DNA from: JACQAI01 sp035507915
GTDB lineage: Bacteria > Pseudomonadota > Alphaproteobacteria > Elsterales > Elsteraceae
Reading direction: 5' to 3'
Length of the DNA stretch: 11,565 nucleotides
NCBI GenBank assembly: GCA_035507915.1
Contig: DATJNS010000483.1
Span: forward strand, 1-11,565
Below the pieces are notes generated by a model. The model was not told the origin of the DNA and did not search any database. It was given only the letters and a program-made list of their open reading frames with translations. Positions 6,263-11,565 of this stretch are shown here, one piece after another. How positions within the stretch are numbered: the first letter of the stretch is position 1; each line of letters begins with the position of its first letter. The translations under genes were made by a program, and so were the position numbers.

Positions 6263-6512
6263 CGTCGCCCTCGCCCGCAGCCCGGCCGACGATAGCAGAA
6301 GGCCACCGGTCGCCGCAGTTGGTCGGGCGCACCGTCCGCTCCTCTGCGGCAGACGCGGCGGACGCGAACACGCCAGGCGCAATGCCACTTGCATCCGCCG
6401 CTCATTCGGTGATTATCCGGTCTTTCCTGGTTAAATCAGGAAATCCACAGCACGCGATCGCATAATCGCGGTGGATCGATGGGCCGGGCGCTCGGCCAAC
6501 GAGGAGGAGACG
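6263..6512. promoter_or_regulatory. Divergent control region between amidohydrolase 2 and OsmC
   Basis: A 250-bp gap with two stacked inverted repeats near the OsmC side: TTTCCTG (6423-6429) with CAGGAAA (6437-6443), and CGCGAT (6453-6458) with ATCGCG (6465-6470). A -10-like CATAAT (6461-6466, plus strand) lies in and next to the second repeat, but no good -35 precedes it. On the minus strand GATAAT (6417-6412) is a -10-like match, also without a clear -35. The lower GC of 6400-6470 supports a promoter region. No regulator gene adjoins it. The remainder (about 6263-6400) holds nothing I can name. Confidence 0.45.
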
Positions 6513-6992
6513 GTGCCGGACACCAAGTTGGCGGAAGCCGTGCCGCAGATCAAAACCGTGCGGGCGGACGGCGAGTGGAAGGGCAACTATCGCACCGACC
6601 TCGACGTGCGCGACTTCCGCTTCGTGATCGCCGAGCCGGAGAAGCTCGGCGGCAACAACGAAGGGCCGACGCCGATGGAATACGTCCTCGGCGCGCTCAA
6701 CGGCTGCCTCAACGTCGTCATCGAGCTGGTCGCCAAGGAGCGCGGCATCGCGCTCGGCGACCTGCGCGTCTCGAGCTCGGGCCTGGTCGACCAGCGGGGT
6801 CTGTTCGGCACCGCGGACGTCTCGCCGCACTTCCAGTCGGTCGACGTCACCGTCACGGGCACGGCAACCGGTCCGGCGGCGCAGCTCGCCGACCTGCAGC
6901 AGACGGTGCTGAAGCGCTGCCCGGTCTACAACCTGATCCGCGACAGCAACGCGCACGTCGCGGTCGCCTGGAACCTGACATCGAAGGACTGA
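6513..6992 (+). CDS. OsmC/Ohr family protein
   Basis: A 159-aa protein with the OsmC fold. The two redox cysteines expected of Ohr/OsmC-type thiol peroxidases are present: C65 in LGALNGCLNVV at the start of the central helix, and C136 in LKRCPVYNLI. The N-terminal strand pattern and GPTPMEYVLGALNGC are strong family signatures. Such proteins reduce organic hydroperoxides or act as thiol enzymes of unclear substrate in the cytoplasm. I chose the GTG at 6513 because GAGGAGGA (6501-6508) precedes it by 4-8 bases. A GTG at 6471 would add 14 residues but has no ribosome binding site. The symporter start follows after 2 bases, so the two are almost certainly one operon. Confidence 0.9.
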   Translation: MPDTKLAEAVPQIKTVRADGEWKGNYRTDLDVRDFRFVIAEPEKLGGNNEGPTPMEYVLGALNGCLNVVIELVAKERGIALGDLRVSSSGLVDQRGLFGTADVSPHFQSVDVTVTGTATGPAAQLADLQQTVLKRCPVYNLIRDSNAHVAVAWNLTSKD

Positions 6993-6994
6993 CG

Positions 6995-8608
6995 ATGAAC
7001 ACCTACGGTCATTGGGTGATCGGCCTCGCGGTCGCCTACACGGCGCTGCTCGTGGTCGCGGGACGCATCGCGCGGCGCAAGGCCGAAGCCGGCAGCGGCG
7101 GCTATTTCGTCGGCGGCCGCCAGTTCTCGCCGCTGCTCGTCGCGCTGTGCATCACCGGACTGTTCTCGGGCTCGACCTTCATCGCCGTGCTCGAGCTCAG
7201 CTACCTCAAGGGCGTGTCGGCGGCCTGGTACGGCGTCGCCGAGACCTTGCAGGTGCTGCTGATCGCGCTGTTCCTGGTGGCGCCGTTCCGCGAGCGCGCG
7301 CTGGTCACGATCTCGGGCCTGATCGGCGACCACTACGGCCGCGGCGCGCGCGCCGTCGCGGGCGCGATCACGGCGTTCGCCTTCCCGATGTGGTCGGTCG
7401 CGACCGCGCTCGCGTTCGCCTCGGCGGTGCATGTCTCGACCGGCATTCCGATGATCGGGGCGCTGGTGCTCACCGCCGTGCTGCTGCTCATCTACCTGCA
7501 GGCCGGCGGCATGTGGTCGATCGGCCTGACGCAGAGCGTCAATTGCTGCGTCTTCGTCGTCATGATGGCGATCGGCGTCTACGCGATCTGGCGCGGCCCG
7601 GGCCTCGGCGCGCTGGCGAGCGCGCACCCGGACTATTTCGCCGCCGACAATGTCGGCATGACGCAGATCGTCGCGTGGTTCGGCACCTTCATCATCAACG
7701 TGCCGCTGGCGCAGGCCGCCTTCCAGATGGCGGTGTCGTGCCGCAGCGCGCACGAAGCCCGCAAAGGGCTGTTGTGGGCGTGCCTGTTCGGCCTGCCCTT
7801 CGTGGTCATCGCCACCCTGCTCGGCCTCACCGCCGCGGCCGCCATGCCGGGCGCCGGTCAGGGCCTGATCGCGATTCCGCGCTATCTCGAGACCGTGTTG
7901 CCGGCACCGCTGGTCGGCGTGTTCTTCCTCGGCGTGTGGGCGTGCGCGCTGGCATGGGGCGGCCCGTGCCAGTTCTCCGGCGCGACCTCGCTCGGCCGCG
8001 ACGTCATGATGGCGGTGCGCCCGCACGCCAACGAGGCCGAGCTCGTGCGCTACACGCGCATCGCCCTCGTGGTGCTGACGGTCCTGATGGTGATCTTCGG
8101 GCTGCTGCGCTCCGAGCAGTCGGCATGGTGGAACATCCTGGCCTGGACGGTGCGCAACTCGGCGACGTTCGCGCCCGTGGTCGCCGCGCTCTTGTGGCGC
8201 GGCGCGACGCGCCAGGGCGCGCTGGCCGCGATGGTGATGGGCTTCGCGGCCGGCGTGCTGTGGTATCACCTGAGCGGCTGGGGCGTCGCCCAGTTCCTCT
8301 ACGGCATCCATCCGGTGTGGCTCGGCATGAGCGCCAACCTCCTGGCGCTGGTGCTGCTGTCGCTCGCGACCTCGACCGAGGGCTGGCGGCTCAACGACGG
8401 CGCGGCGCCCTATCTCGGCGCCGGGCTGCTGGTGATCGGCGCGACGATCGCCGCCTATACGCTGCAGACCTTCGCGGCGCTGCGCCCGACCGGCCTGCTC
8501 GGGCTCGTCGTGTTCCTCGCGGCGCTCGCGATCTCCGCGGGCCTGATGGTGCTGTTGCGGCCGCGCGAAGCCACGGTGAGCGGGAGCCGCGCCGCGGCAA
8601 CCGCATAG
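6995..8608 (+). CDS. Sodium:solute symporter (SSS/SSF) family transporter
   Basis: A 537-aa inner-membrane protein with about 13 hydrophobic segments. The N-terminal region carries the SSF signature: a first helix, then GGYFVGGRQFSPLLVALCIT and LFSGSTFIAVLELSYLKGV (residues 35-73), as in Na+-coupled symporters such as those for proline, pantothenate or solutes of similar size. The middle has the LQAGGMWSIGLTQSVN stretch typical of the family; the C-terminal tail is short and soluble. The substrate cannot be read. The start ATG lies 2 bases after the OsmC stop, with GAAGGA inside the OsmC 3' end as ribosome binding site, so translation is coupled. It is a plausible uptake system for the substrate of the neighbouring hydrolases, by position only. 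Confidence 0.92.
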   Translation: MNTYGHWVIGLAVAYTALLVVAGRIARRKAEAGSGGYFVGGRQFSPLLVALCITGLFSGSTFIAVLELSYLKGVSAAWYGVAETLQVLLIALFLVAPFRERALVTISGLIGDHYGRGARAVAGAITAFAFPMWSVATALAFASAVHVSTGIPMIGALVLTAVLLLIYLQAGGMWSIGLTQSVNCCVFVVMMAIGVYAIWRGPGLGALASAHPDYFAADNVGMTQIVAWFGTFIINVPLAQAAFQMAVSCRSAHEARKGLLWACLFGLPFVVIATLLGLTAAAAMPGAGQGLIAIPRYLETVLPAPLVGVFFLGVWACALAWGGPCQFSGATSLGRDVMMAVRPHANEAELVRYTRIALVVLTVLMVIFGLLRSEQSAWWNILAWTVRNSATFAPVVAALLWRGATRQGALAAMVMGFAAGVLWYHLSGWGVAQFLYGIHPVWLGMSANLLALVLLSLATSTEGWRLNDGAAPYLGAGLLVIGATIAAYTLQTFAALRPTGLLGLVVFLAALAISAGLMVLLRPREATVSGSRAAATA

Positions 8609-8627
8609 CGCGCCCGCCCCCCGCGCC

Positions 8628-8656
8628 GTGACAAGCGCGCCCCCGACGCATTAGGC
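8628..8656 (+). promoter_or_regulatory. Weak promoter-like sequence before the GGT-family gene
   Basis: In the 77-bp gap after the symporter, GTGACA (8628-8633) precedes ATTAGG or TTAGGC (from 8650 or 8651) at 16-17 bases. There is no terminator hairpin with a T tract in the gap, so read-through from the symporter is also possible. GGGAGG at 8674-8679 is a good ribosome binding site for the ATG at 8686. Confidence 0.25.
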
Positions 8657-8685
8657 TGGGCCAACCCCTTTCGGGAGGTCCGCCC

Positions 8686-10392
8686 ATGTTCGTCCATCGC
8701 CCCACGATCGCCGGCACGCGCCACATGGTCTCGGCGGGCCACTACCTGGCGGCGACCGCCGCCTTCGACATCCTGCAGGCCGGCGGCAACGCGATCGACG
8801 CCGGCTGCGCCGCCGGCATCGCGCTCGGCGTGGTGCAGCCCGACATCGTCAATGTCGGCGGGGTCGCGCCGATCATCCTCTATTCGGCCAAGCAGCGCGA
8901 GATCGTGCAGATCGAGGGCCTCGGCCACTGGCCGCGCTCGCTCGACCCGACGGTGTTCCAGCGCGAGCACGGCGGCACCATGCCGTCGGGGCTGCGCCGC
9001 TGCGTCGTGCCGGCGGCACCCGACGCCTGGATCACGGCGCTCATGCGCTACGGCACCATGACGTTCGGCGAGGTCGCGGCGGCGGCGACGCGCTTCGCGC
9101 GCGAGGGCTTCGTGATGTATCCGCTGCTCGCCGACAGCATCAAGAAGCTGGCCGAGGAATATCGCCGCTTCCCGAGCAACGCGGCGATCTATCTGCCGGG
9201 CGGCCGCCCGCCGGCGACCGGCGAGCGTTTCGTGCAGAGCGATCTCGCGGCCAGCCTGCAGTACATGGCCGACCAGGAGAAGGCCGCGCGCGGCGACCGC
9301 CTGGCCGGGCTGGAGGCCGCGCGCGCGGCGTTCTATCAAGGCGACATCGCCCAGAAGATCGTCGCCTTCATGCGCGCCGAGGGCGGCTTCATGACCGAGC
9401 GCGACCTCGCGGAGTTCCGCTCGCCGGTGACCAAGCCGCAGCGGCTCGACCGCGGCGACATCAAGGTGTTCACCTGCGGGCCGTGGTGCCAGGGCCCGGC
9501 GCTGCTCCAGACCTTGAAGCTGCTCGAGGGCACCGACGTCAAAGCGCTCGGCCACAACTCGACCGGCTACATTCACCGCCTGACCGAGGCGCTCAAGCTC
9601 GCCTTCGCCGACCGCGAGGCCTACTACACCGATCCCGCGCTCGGCCACGTGCCGCTCGACCGCCTGCTGTCGGACGACTACGCGCGCCAGCGCCGCGCCG
9701 CCATCGATCCCGCGCGCGCCTGGCCCGAGATGCCGGCGCCCGGCGAGCTCGGCCCCGCGGCCGCGGCGCGCCGGCTGGTCGCCGCCGCAGGCGAGCCGGG
9801 GCCCGACCGCGACACGTCCTATGTCTGCGTGGTCGACAAGGACGGCAACGTGTTCTCGGCGACGCCCAGCGACAGCTCCTCGCAGGTCCCGGTGGTGCCG
9901 GGCACCGGTCTGATCGCGTCGAGCCGCGGCTCGCAGTCGCGCCCCGACCCGTCGCACCCGGCGGGCGTGGCGCCCGGCAAGCGGCCACGCCTGACCCCCA
10001 ACCCCGCGCTGGCGATCAAGGGCGACGACGTGTTCGTGCCGTTCGGCACGCCGGGCGGCGACGTGCAGACCCAGGCGATGCTGCAGACCTTCCTCAACCT
10101 GTTCGTGTTCGGCATGGACGTGCAGGAGGCGATCGAGGCGCCGCGCTTCGCGACCTACAGCTACCCGTCGTCGTTCGCGCCCTACGAGTACTATCCGGGC
10201 CGGCTCAACCTCGAGGGCCGCATCGACAAGGCGACCGGCGACGAGCTCGCCCAGATGGGCCACAAGGTCGCGTGGTGGCCGGAGTGGAACTGGCTCGCCG
10301 GCGCGATGTGCGCGATCGTCGCGGACCGCAAGACCGGCTTGATGCGCGGCGGCGCCGACCCCCGCCGCGCCAGCTACGCGATCGGCTGGTAA
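8686..10392 (+). CDS. Gamma-glutamyltransferase-fold (Ntn-hydrolase) family enzyme, cytoplasmic
   Basis: A 568-aa protein of the gamma-glutamyltransferase/acylase family, which is made as a proenzyme cleaved before a catalytic Thr. The N-terminal signature is MVSAGHYLAATAAFDILQAG and GGNAIDAGCAAGIALGVVQP (residues 14-51). The probable nucleophile is T377 in RDTSYVCVVDKDGNVFS, at the site of the classical TTHxS motif. RGSQ (414-417), a DP-HP-G-APGKRPR region (421-435) and GTPGGDVQTQ (454-463) form the acceptor and oxyanion part. There is no signal peptide, unlike secreted GGTs, so it resembles cytoplasmic YwrD-like, acylase or oxamate amidohydrolase (HpxW)-like members; true glutathione hydrolysis is not implied. 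The start is supported by GGGAGG 6 bases upstream. Same strand as the OsmC-symporter operon, 77 bp apart. Confidence 0.88.
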   Translation: MFVHRPTIAGTRHMVSAGHYLAATAAFDILQAGGNAIDAGCAAGIALGVVQPDIVNVGGVAPIILYSAKQREIVQIEGLGHWPRSLDPTVFQREHGGTMPSGLRRCVVPAAPDAWITALMRYGTMTFGEVAAAATRFAREGFVMYPLLADSIKKLAEEYRRFPSNAAIYLPGGRPPATGERFVQSDLAASLQYMADQEKAARGDRLAGLEAARAAFYQGDIAQKIVAFMRAEGGFMTERDLAEFRSPVTKPQRLDRGDIKVFTCGPWCQGPALLQTLKLLEGTDVKALGHNSTGYIHRLTEALKLAFADREAYYTDPALGHVPLDRLLSDDYARQRRAAIDPARAWPEMPAPGELGPAAAARRLVAAAGEPGPDRDTSYVCVVDKDGNVFSATPSDSSSQVPVVPGTGLIASSRGSQSRPDPSHPAGVAPGKRPRLTPNPALAIKGDDVFVPFGTPGGDVQTQAMLQTFLNLFVFGMDVQEAIEAPRFATYSYPSSFAPYEYYPGRLNLEGRIDKATGDELAQMGHKVAWWPEWNWLAGAMCAIVADRKTGLMRGGADPRRASYAIGW

Positions 10393-10393
10393 C

Positions 10394-10454
10394 TTTCCCC
10401 TCTCCCGTCGGGAGAGGGAAGCGCGCGCTCGCGCGCGCCGGTGAGGGGCAGCGC
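10394..10454 (+). repeat. Dispersed palindromic repeat, copy 1 (upstream of DUF559 gene)
   Basis: Two stems followed by a fixed tail: CCCTCTCCC-GTC-GGGAGAGGG (10398-10418), a GCGCGCGC/GCGCGCGC stem (10421-10438), then GTGAGGGGCAGCGC (10441-10454). It begins 1 base after the GGT stop. Its tail supplies GAGGGG, 6 bases before the DUF559 ATG. The same architecture recurs at 10778-10832 and, inverted, at 10871-10921. Confidence 0.85.
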
Positions 10455-10811
10455 ATGTCGGTGAAAATCGCCCGACGACTGCGCCGAAACATGACCGATG
10501 CCGAGCGCAAGCTCTGGGCCAAGCTGCGGGACCGCCAACTCGAACGCTGCAAATTTCGACGGCAACACCCGCTCGGCACCTACGTTCTCGACTTCTACTG
10601 CGAGGAATATCGGCTCGTCGTCGAGGTCGACGGCAGCCAACATACGCCCGAGAGCGACGCCGCGCGGACCGCTTGGCTCGAGTCGCACGGCTGCCGCGTC
10701 GTCCGCTTCAGCAATCTCGACGTCCTCAAACACCTACCTGACGTGCTCGAGACGATCCGCGCCGTGTTGCTGGCGTCCCCCTCTCCCACCGGGAGAGGGC
10801 GGCGCGCGTAG
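10455..10811 (+). CDS. DUF559 domain protein (restriction endonuclease-like fold)
   Basis: A 118-aa protein matching the DUF559 family in full: an N-terminal MTDAERKLWAKLRDRQLERC helix (13-32), FRRQHPLGTYVLDFYC (34-49), LVVEVDGSQH (54-63) and a closing VRFSNLDVLKHLPDVLETI (83-101). D46 and E57-x-D59 fit the PD-(D/E)xK-like catalytic core proposed for this family, related to very-short-patch-type nucleases. The biological role is unknown. The ATG directly follows a palindromic repeat whose GAGGGG acts as ribosome binding site. The last eleven codons (about 108-118, SPSPTGRGRRA) and the stop lie in a second repeat copy, so the tail is repeat-derived and the true domain ends near residue 107. 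No partner gene is visible. Confidence 0.88.
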   Translation: MSVKIARRLRRNMTDAERKLWAKLRDRQLERCKFRRQHPLGTYVLDFYCEEYRLVVEVDGSQHTPESDAARTAWLESHGCRVVRFSNLDVLKHLPDVLETIRAVLLASPSPTGRGRRA

Positions 10812-10832
10812 CGCGCGGGTGAGGGGAAGCGC
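10778..10832 (+). repeat. Dispersed palindromic repeat, copy 2 (overlaps DUF559 3' end)
   Basis: Same order as copy 1: CCCTCTCCC-ACC-GGGAGAGGG (from about 10779), a GGCGCGCGTAGCGCGCG stem (10801-10817) and the tail GTGAGGGGAAGCGC (10819-10832). It encodes the last residues and the stop codon of the DUF559 gene. With copy 1 it forms a direct repeat bracketing that gene. Confidence 0.85.
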
Positions 10833-10870
10833 CGCGAACAACTGCCAGCCACGAGCGAGCCGCAATGTTT

Positions 10871-10921
10871 CCCCTCACCCGCCTCGCTGCGCTCGGCACC
10901 CTCTCCCGTCGGGAGAGGGGA
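10871..10921 (-). repeat. Dispersed palindromic repeat, copy 3 (inverted)
   Basis: Inverted copy: CCCCTCACCC (10871-10880), a GCCTCGCTGCGCTCGGC stem (10881-10897), then CCCTCTCCC-GTC-GGGAGAGGG (10899-10919). Its GTGAGGGGAA tail faces the same tail of copy 2, giving 10-bp arms at 10819-10828 and 10869-10878 around a 40-base spacer. The stem next to ATTTTA (10921-10926) could act as a weak terminator for plus-strand transcription; its other side abuts the SDR stop codon. Confidence 0.8.
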
Positions 10922-10925
10922 TTTT
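10899..10925 (+). terminator. Possible terminator hairpin formed by repeat copy 3
   Basis: A 9-bp perfect stem with a 3-base loop (10899-10919) is followed by GATTTT (10920-10925) on the plus strand, between the DUF559 gene and the convergent SDR gene. The T run is only four bases long, so termination would be weak. The same stem occurs in the other copies without a T run, which argues that termination is not its general role. Confidence 0.3.
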
Positions 10926-11565
10926 ACCGCGCGCCGGAGACGTCGAGGTTGGCGCCGGTGGTGTAGGACGCCTCGTCGGACAGGAGCCACAGGATCGCCG
11001 CCGCGACCTCGGGGGCCTGGCCGGCGCGCTGCATCGGAATCAAGGGCGCCATCTTCTCGGCGCGGCCGGGCGGCTGGATCTCGGTGTCGATCACGCCGGG
11101 CCGTACCGAATTCACCCGGATGCCCTCGCCCGCGACCTCCTGGGCGAGTCCCCAGTTGAACGAGTCGATCGCGCCCTTGCTCGCCGCGTAGTGCACGCCG
11201 CCGCCGGGCGCGCCGAGGCGCGAGGCCGCCGACGACAGGTTGACGATGACGCCGCCCGAGCCGCCATGCTTGGTCGACATGCGCTTGATCGCCTCGCGCG
11301 CGCACAGGAACGAGCCCGTGATGTTGGTCGTGAACATCAGGTTGAGGAGCTCGGCCGACAGCGCCTCGACGCGGCCGCCGGGGCCCGCGATGCCCGCGCT
11401 GTTGACCAGGTGCGTGACCTTGCCGAGCTCCTTGTCGCATTTCTCGAACATCGCGACGACGGCCTTCTCGTCGGCGACGTCGCCCTTGGCGATGATCGCC
11501 TTGGCGCCGAGCGCGCGCACCTGCTTCAGCATGTCCTCGGCGCGCGCGTCCTTGTTTTGGTAGGT
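10924..11565 (-). CDS. SDR family oxidoreductase (5' end beyond the window)
   Basis: C-terminal part of a classical short-chain dehydrogenase/reductase, open to the window edge (first visible residues TYQNKDARAED). Visible motifs in order are GDVAD (adenine-ring contact region), NSAG (structural motif after strand 4), N in FTTNITGS, the active-site Ser in IVNLSSAASR, YxxxK in HYAASKGA, and RPGVIDTEI after strand 6. The catalytic tetrad is therefore complete. The N-terminal GxxxGxG cofactor motif is not in the window, so NAD versus NADP cannot be judged. It ends with LSDEASYTTGANLDVSGAR, the usual SDR C-terminus. It would oxidise an alcohol or reduce a keto group on an unknown substrate. It is convergent with the DUF559 gene across repeat copies 2 and 3. 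Confidence 0.93.
   Translation of the reverse strand, partial: TYQNKDARAEDMLKQVRALGAKAIIAKGDVADEKAVVAMFEKCDKELGKVTHLVNSAGIAGPGGRVEALSAELLNLMFTTNITGSFLCAREAIKRMSTKHGGSGGVIVNLSSAASRLGAPGGGVHYAASKGAIDSFNWGLAQEVAGEGIRVNSVRPGVIDTEIQPPGRAEKMAPLIPMQRAGQAPEVAAAILWLLSDEASYTTGANLDVSGAR

Noticed and set aside
4715..6295. Plus-strand open frame of 526 codons opposite amidohydrolase 2
   Set aside because: Antisense shadow of a gene with all metal-site motifs; low-complexity charged translation with no family signature.
6263..6394. Upstream ATG (6394) for amidohydrolase 2, adding 44 residues
   Set aside because: The extension is Arg/Pro-rich, is not a signal peptide, and has no counterpart in paralog 1, which begins at the equivalent of the ATG at 6262. 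A GAGGG precedes 6262.
6471..6512. Upstream GTG (6471) start for the OsmC protein
   Set aside because: No ribosome binding site before it and it overlaps the inverted repeat; GAGGAGGA stands just before the GTG at 6513.
6926..10263. Minus-strand open frames opposite the symporter and the GGT-family gene (6926-8311 and 8455-10263)
   Set aside because: His/Arg/Asp-rich shadows typical of the strand opposite GC-rich genes; no ribosome binding site or motif supports them.
10455..10811. DUF559 gene as part of a restriction or other defence system
   Set aside because: No methyltransferase, helicase or other defence gene is nearby; neighbours are a metabolic hydrolase and an SDR. The nuclease-like fold alone does not make a defence system.
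10394..10921. CRISPR array or insertion sequence at the repeated blocks
   Set aside because: There are only three copies, in mixed orientation, with internal palindromes and unequal spacing (one space holds a gene), and no transposase. This fits a dispersed palindromic repeat family.

Overview
The window is a high-GC stretch that looks like an alphaproteobacterial (Rhizobiales/Rhodospirillales-like) chromosome. This rests on strong G/C third-position bias in every gene, TRZ/ATZ-type amidohydrolase paralogs beside transporters, and two dispersed palindromic repeat families common in such genomes. The genus cannot be read from the sequence. No rRNA, tRNA, CRISPR array, phage gene or complete insertion sequence is visible.

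Left part (1-3760): a metal-dependent amidohydrolase (4-1449, minus) lies downstream of a VOC/glyoxalase-fold protein (1528-2037, minus), probably as one transcription unit. A TetR regulator (2151-2831, plus) is divergent. The 113-bp gap holds a long near-perfect palindrome (2110-2139) and two facing promoter-like sequences, so TetR probably controls itself and perhaps the VOC-amidohydrolase unit. An EamA-type exporter (2783-3760, minus) converges on tetR with overlapping 3' ends.

Middle (3761-6262): a 317-bp gene-free stretch holds a palindromic intergenic repeat and a 97-bp fragment that copies the 3' end of the second amidohydrolase. A two-gene toxin-antitoxin module (RHH antitoxin 4467-4697, PIN toxin 4078-4470) sits between this fragment and the intact second amidohydrolase (4739-6262, minus). 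The antitoxin promoter appears to yield a leaderless mRNA.

Right part (6513-11565): an OsmC-family thiol protein (6513-6992) and a sodium:solute symporter (6995-8608) form a tight plus-strand operon, divergent from amidohydrolase 2. A cytoplasmic gamma-glutamyltransferase-fold hydrolase follows (8686-10392). Next is a small DUF559 endonuclease-like gene (10455-10811) whose ribosome binding site and final codons lie inside copies of a dispersed palindromic repeat. A minus-strand SDR oxidoreductase (10924-11565) is cut by the window end.

Taken together this reads as accessory catabolism: uptake by the symporter, hydrolysis of C-N bonds by two amidohydrolases and an Ntn-hydrolase, plus redox and VOC enzymes. 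The substrate is unknown. No recognisable defence or other clearly new system is present. The most unusual items are the gene fragment flanking the toxin-antitoxin module, the leaderless antitoxin promoter, and the repeat-embedded DUF559 gene.
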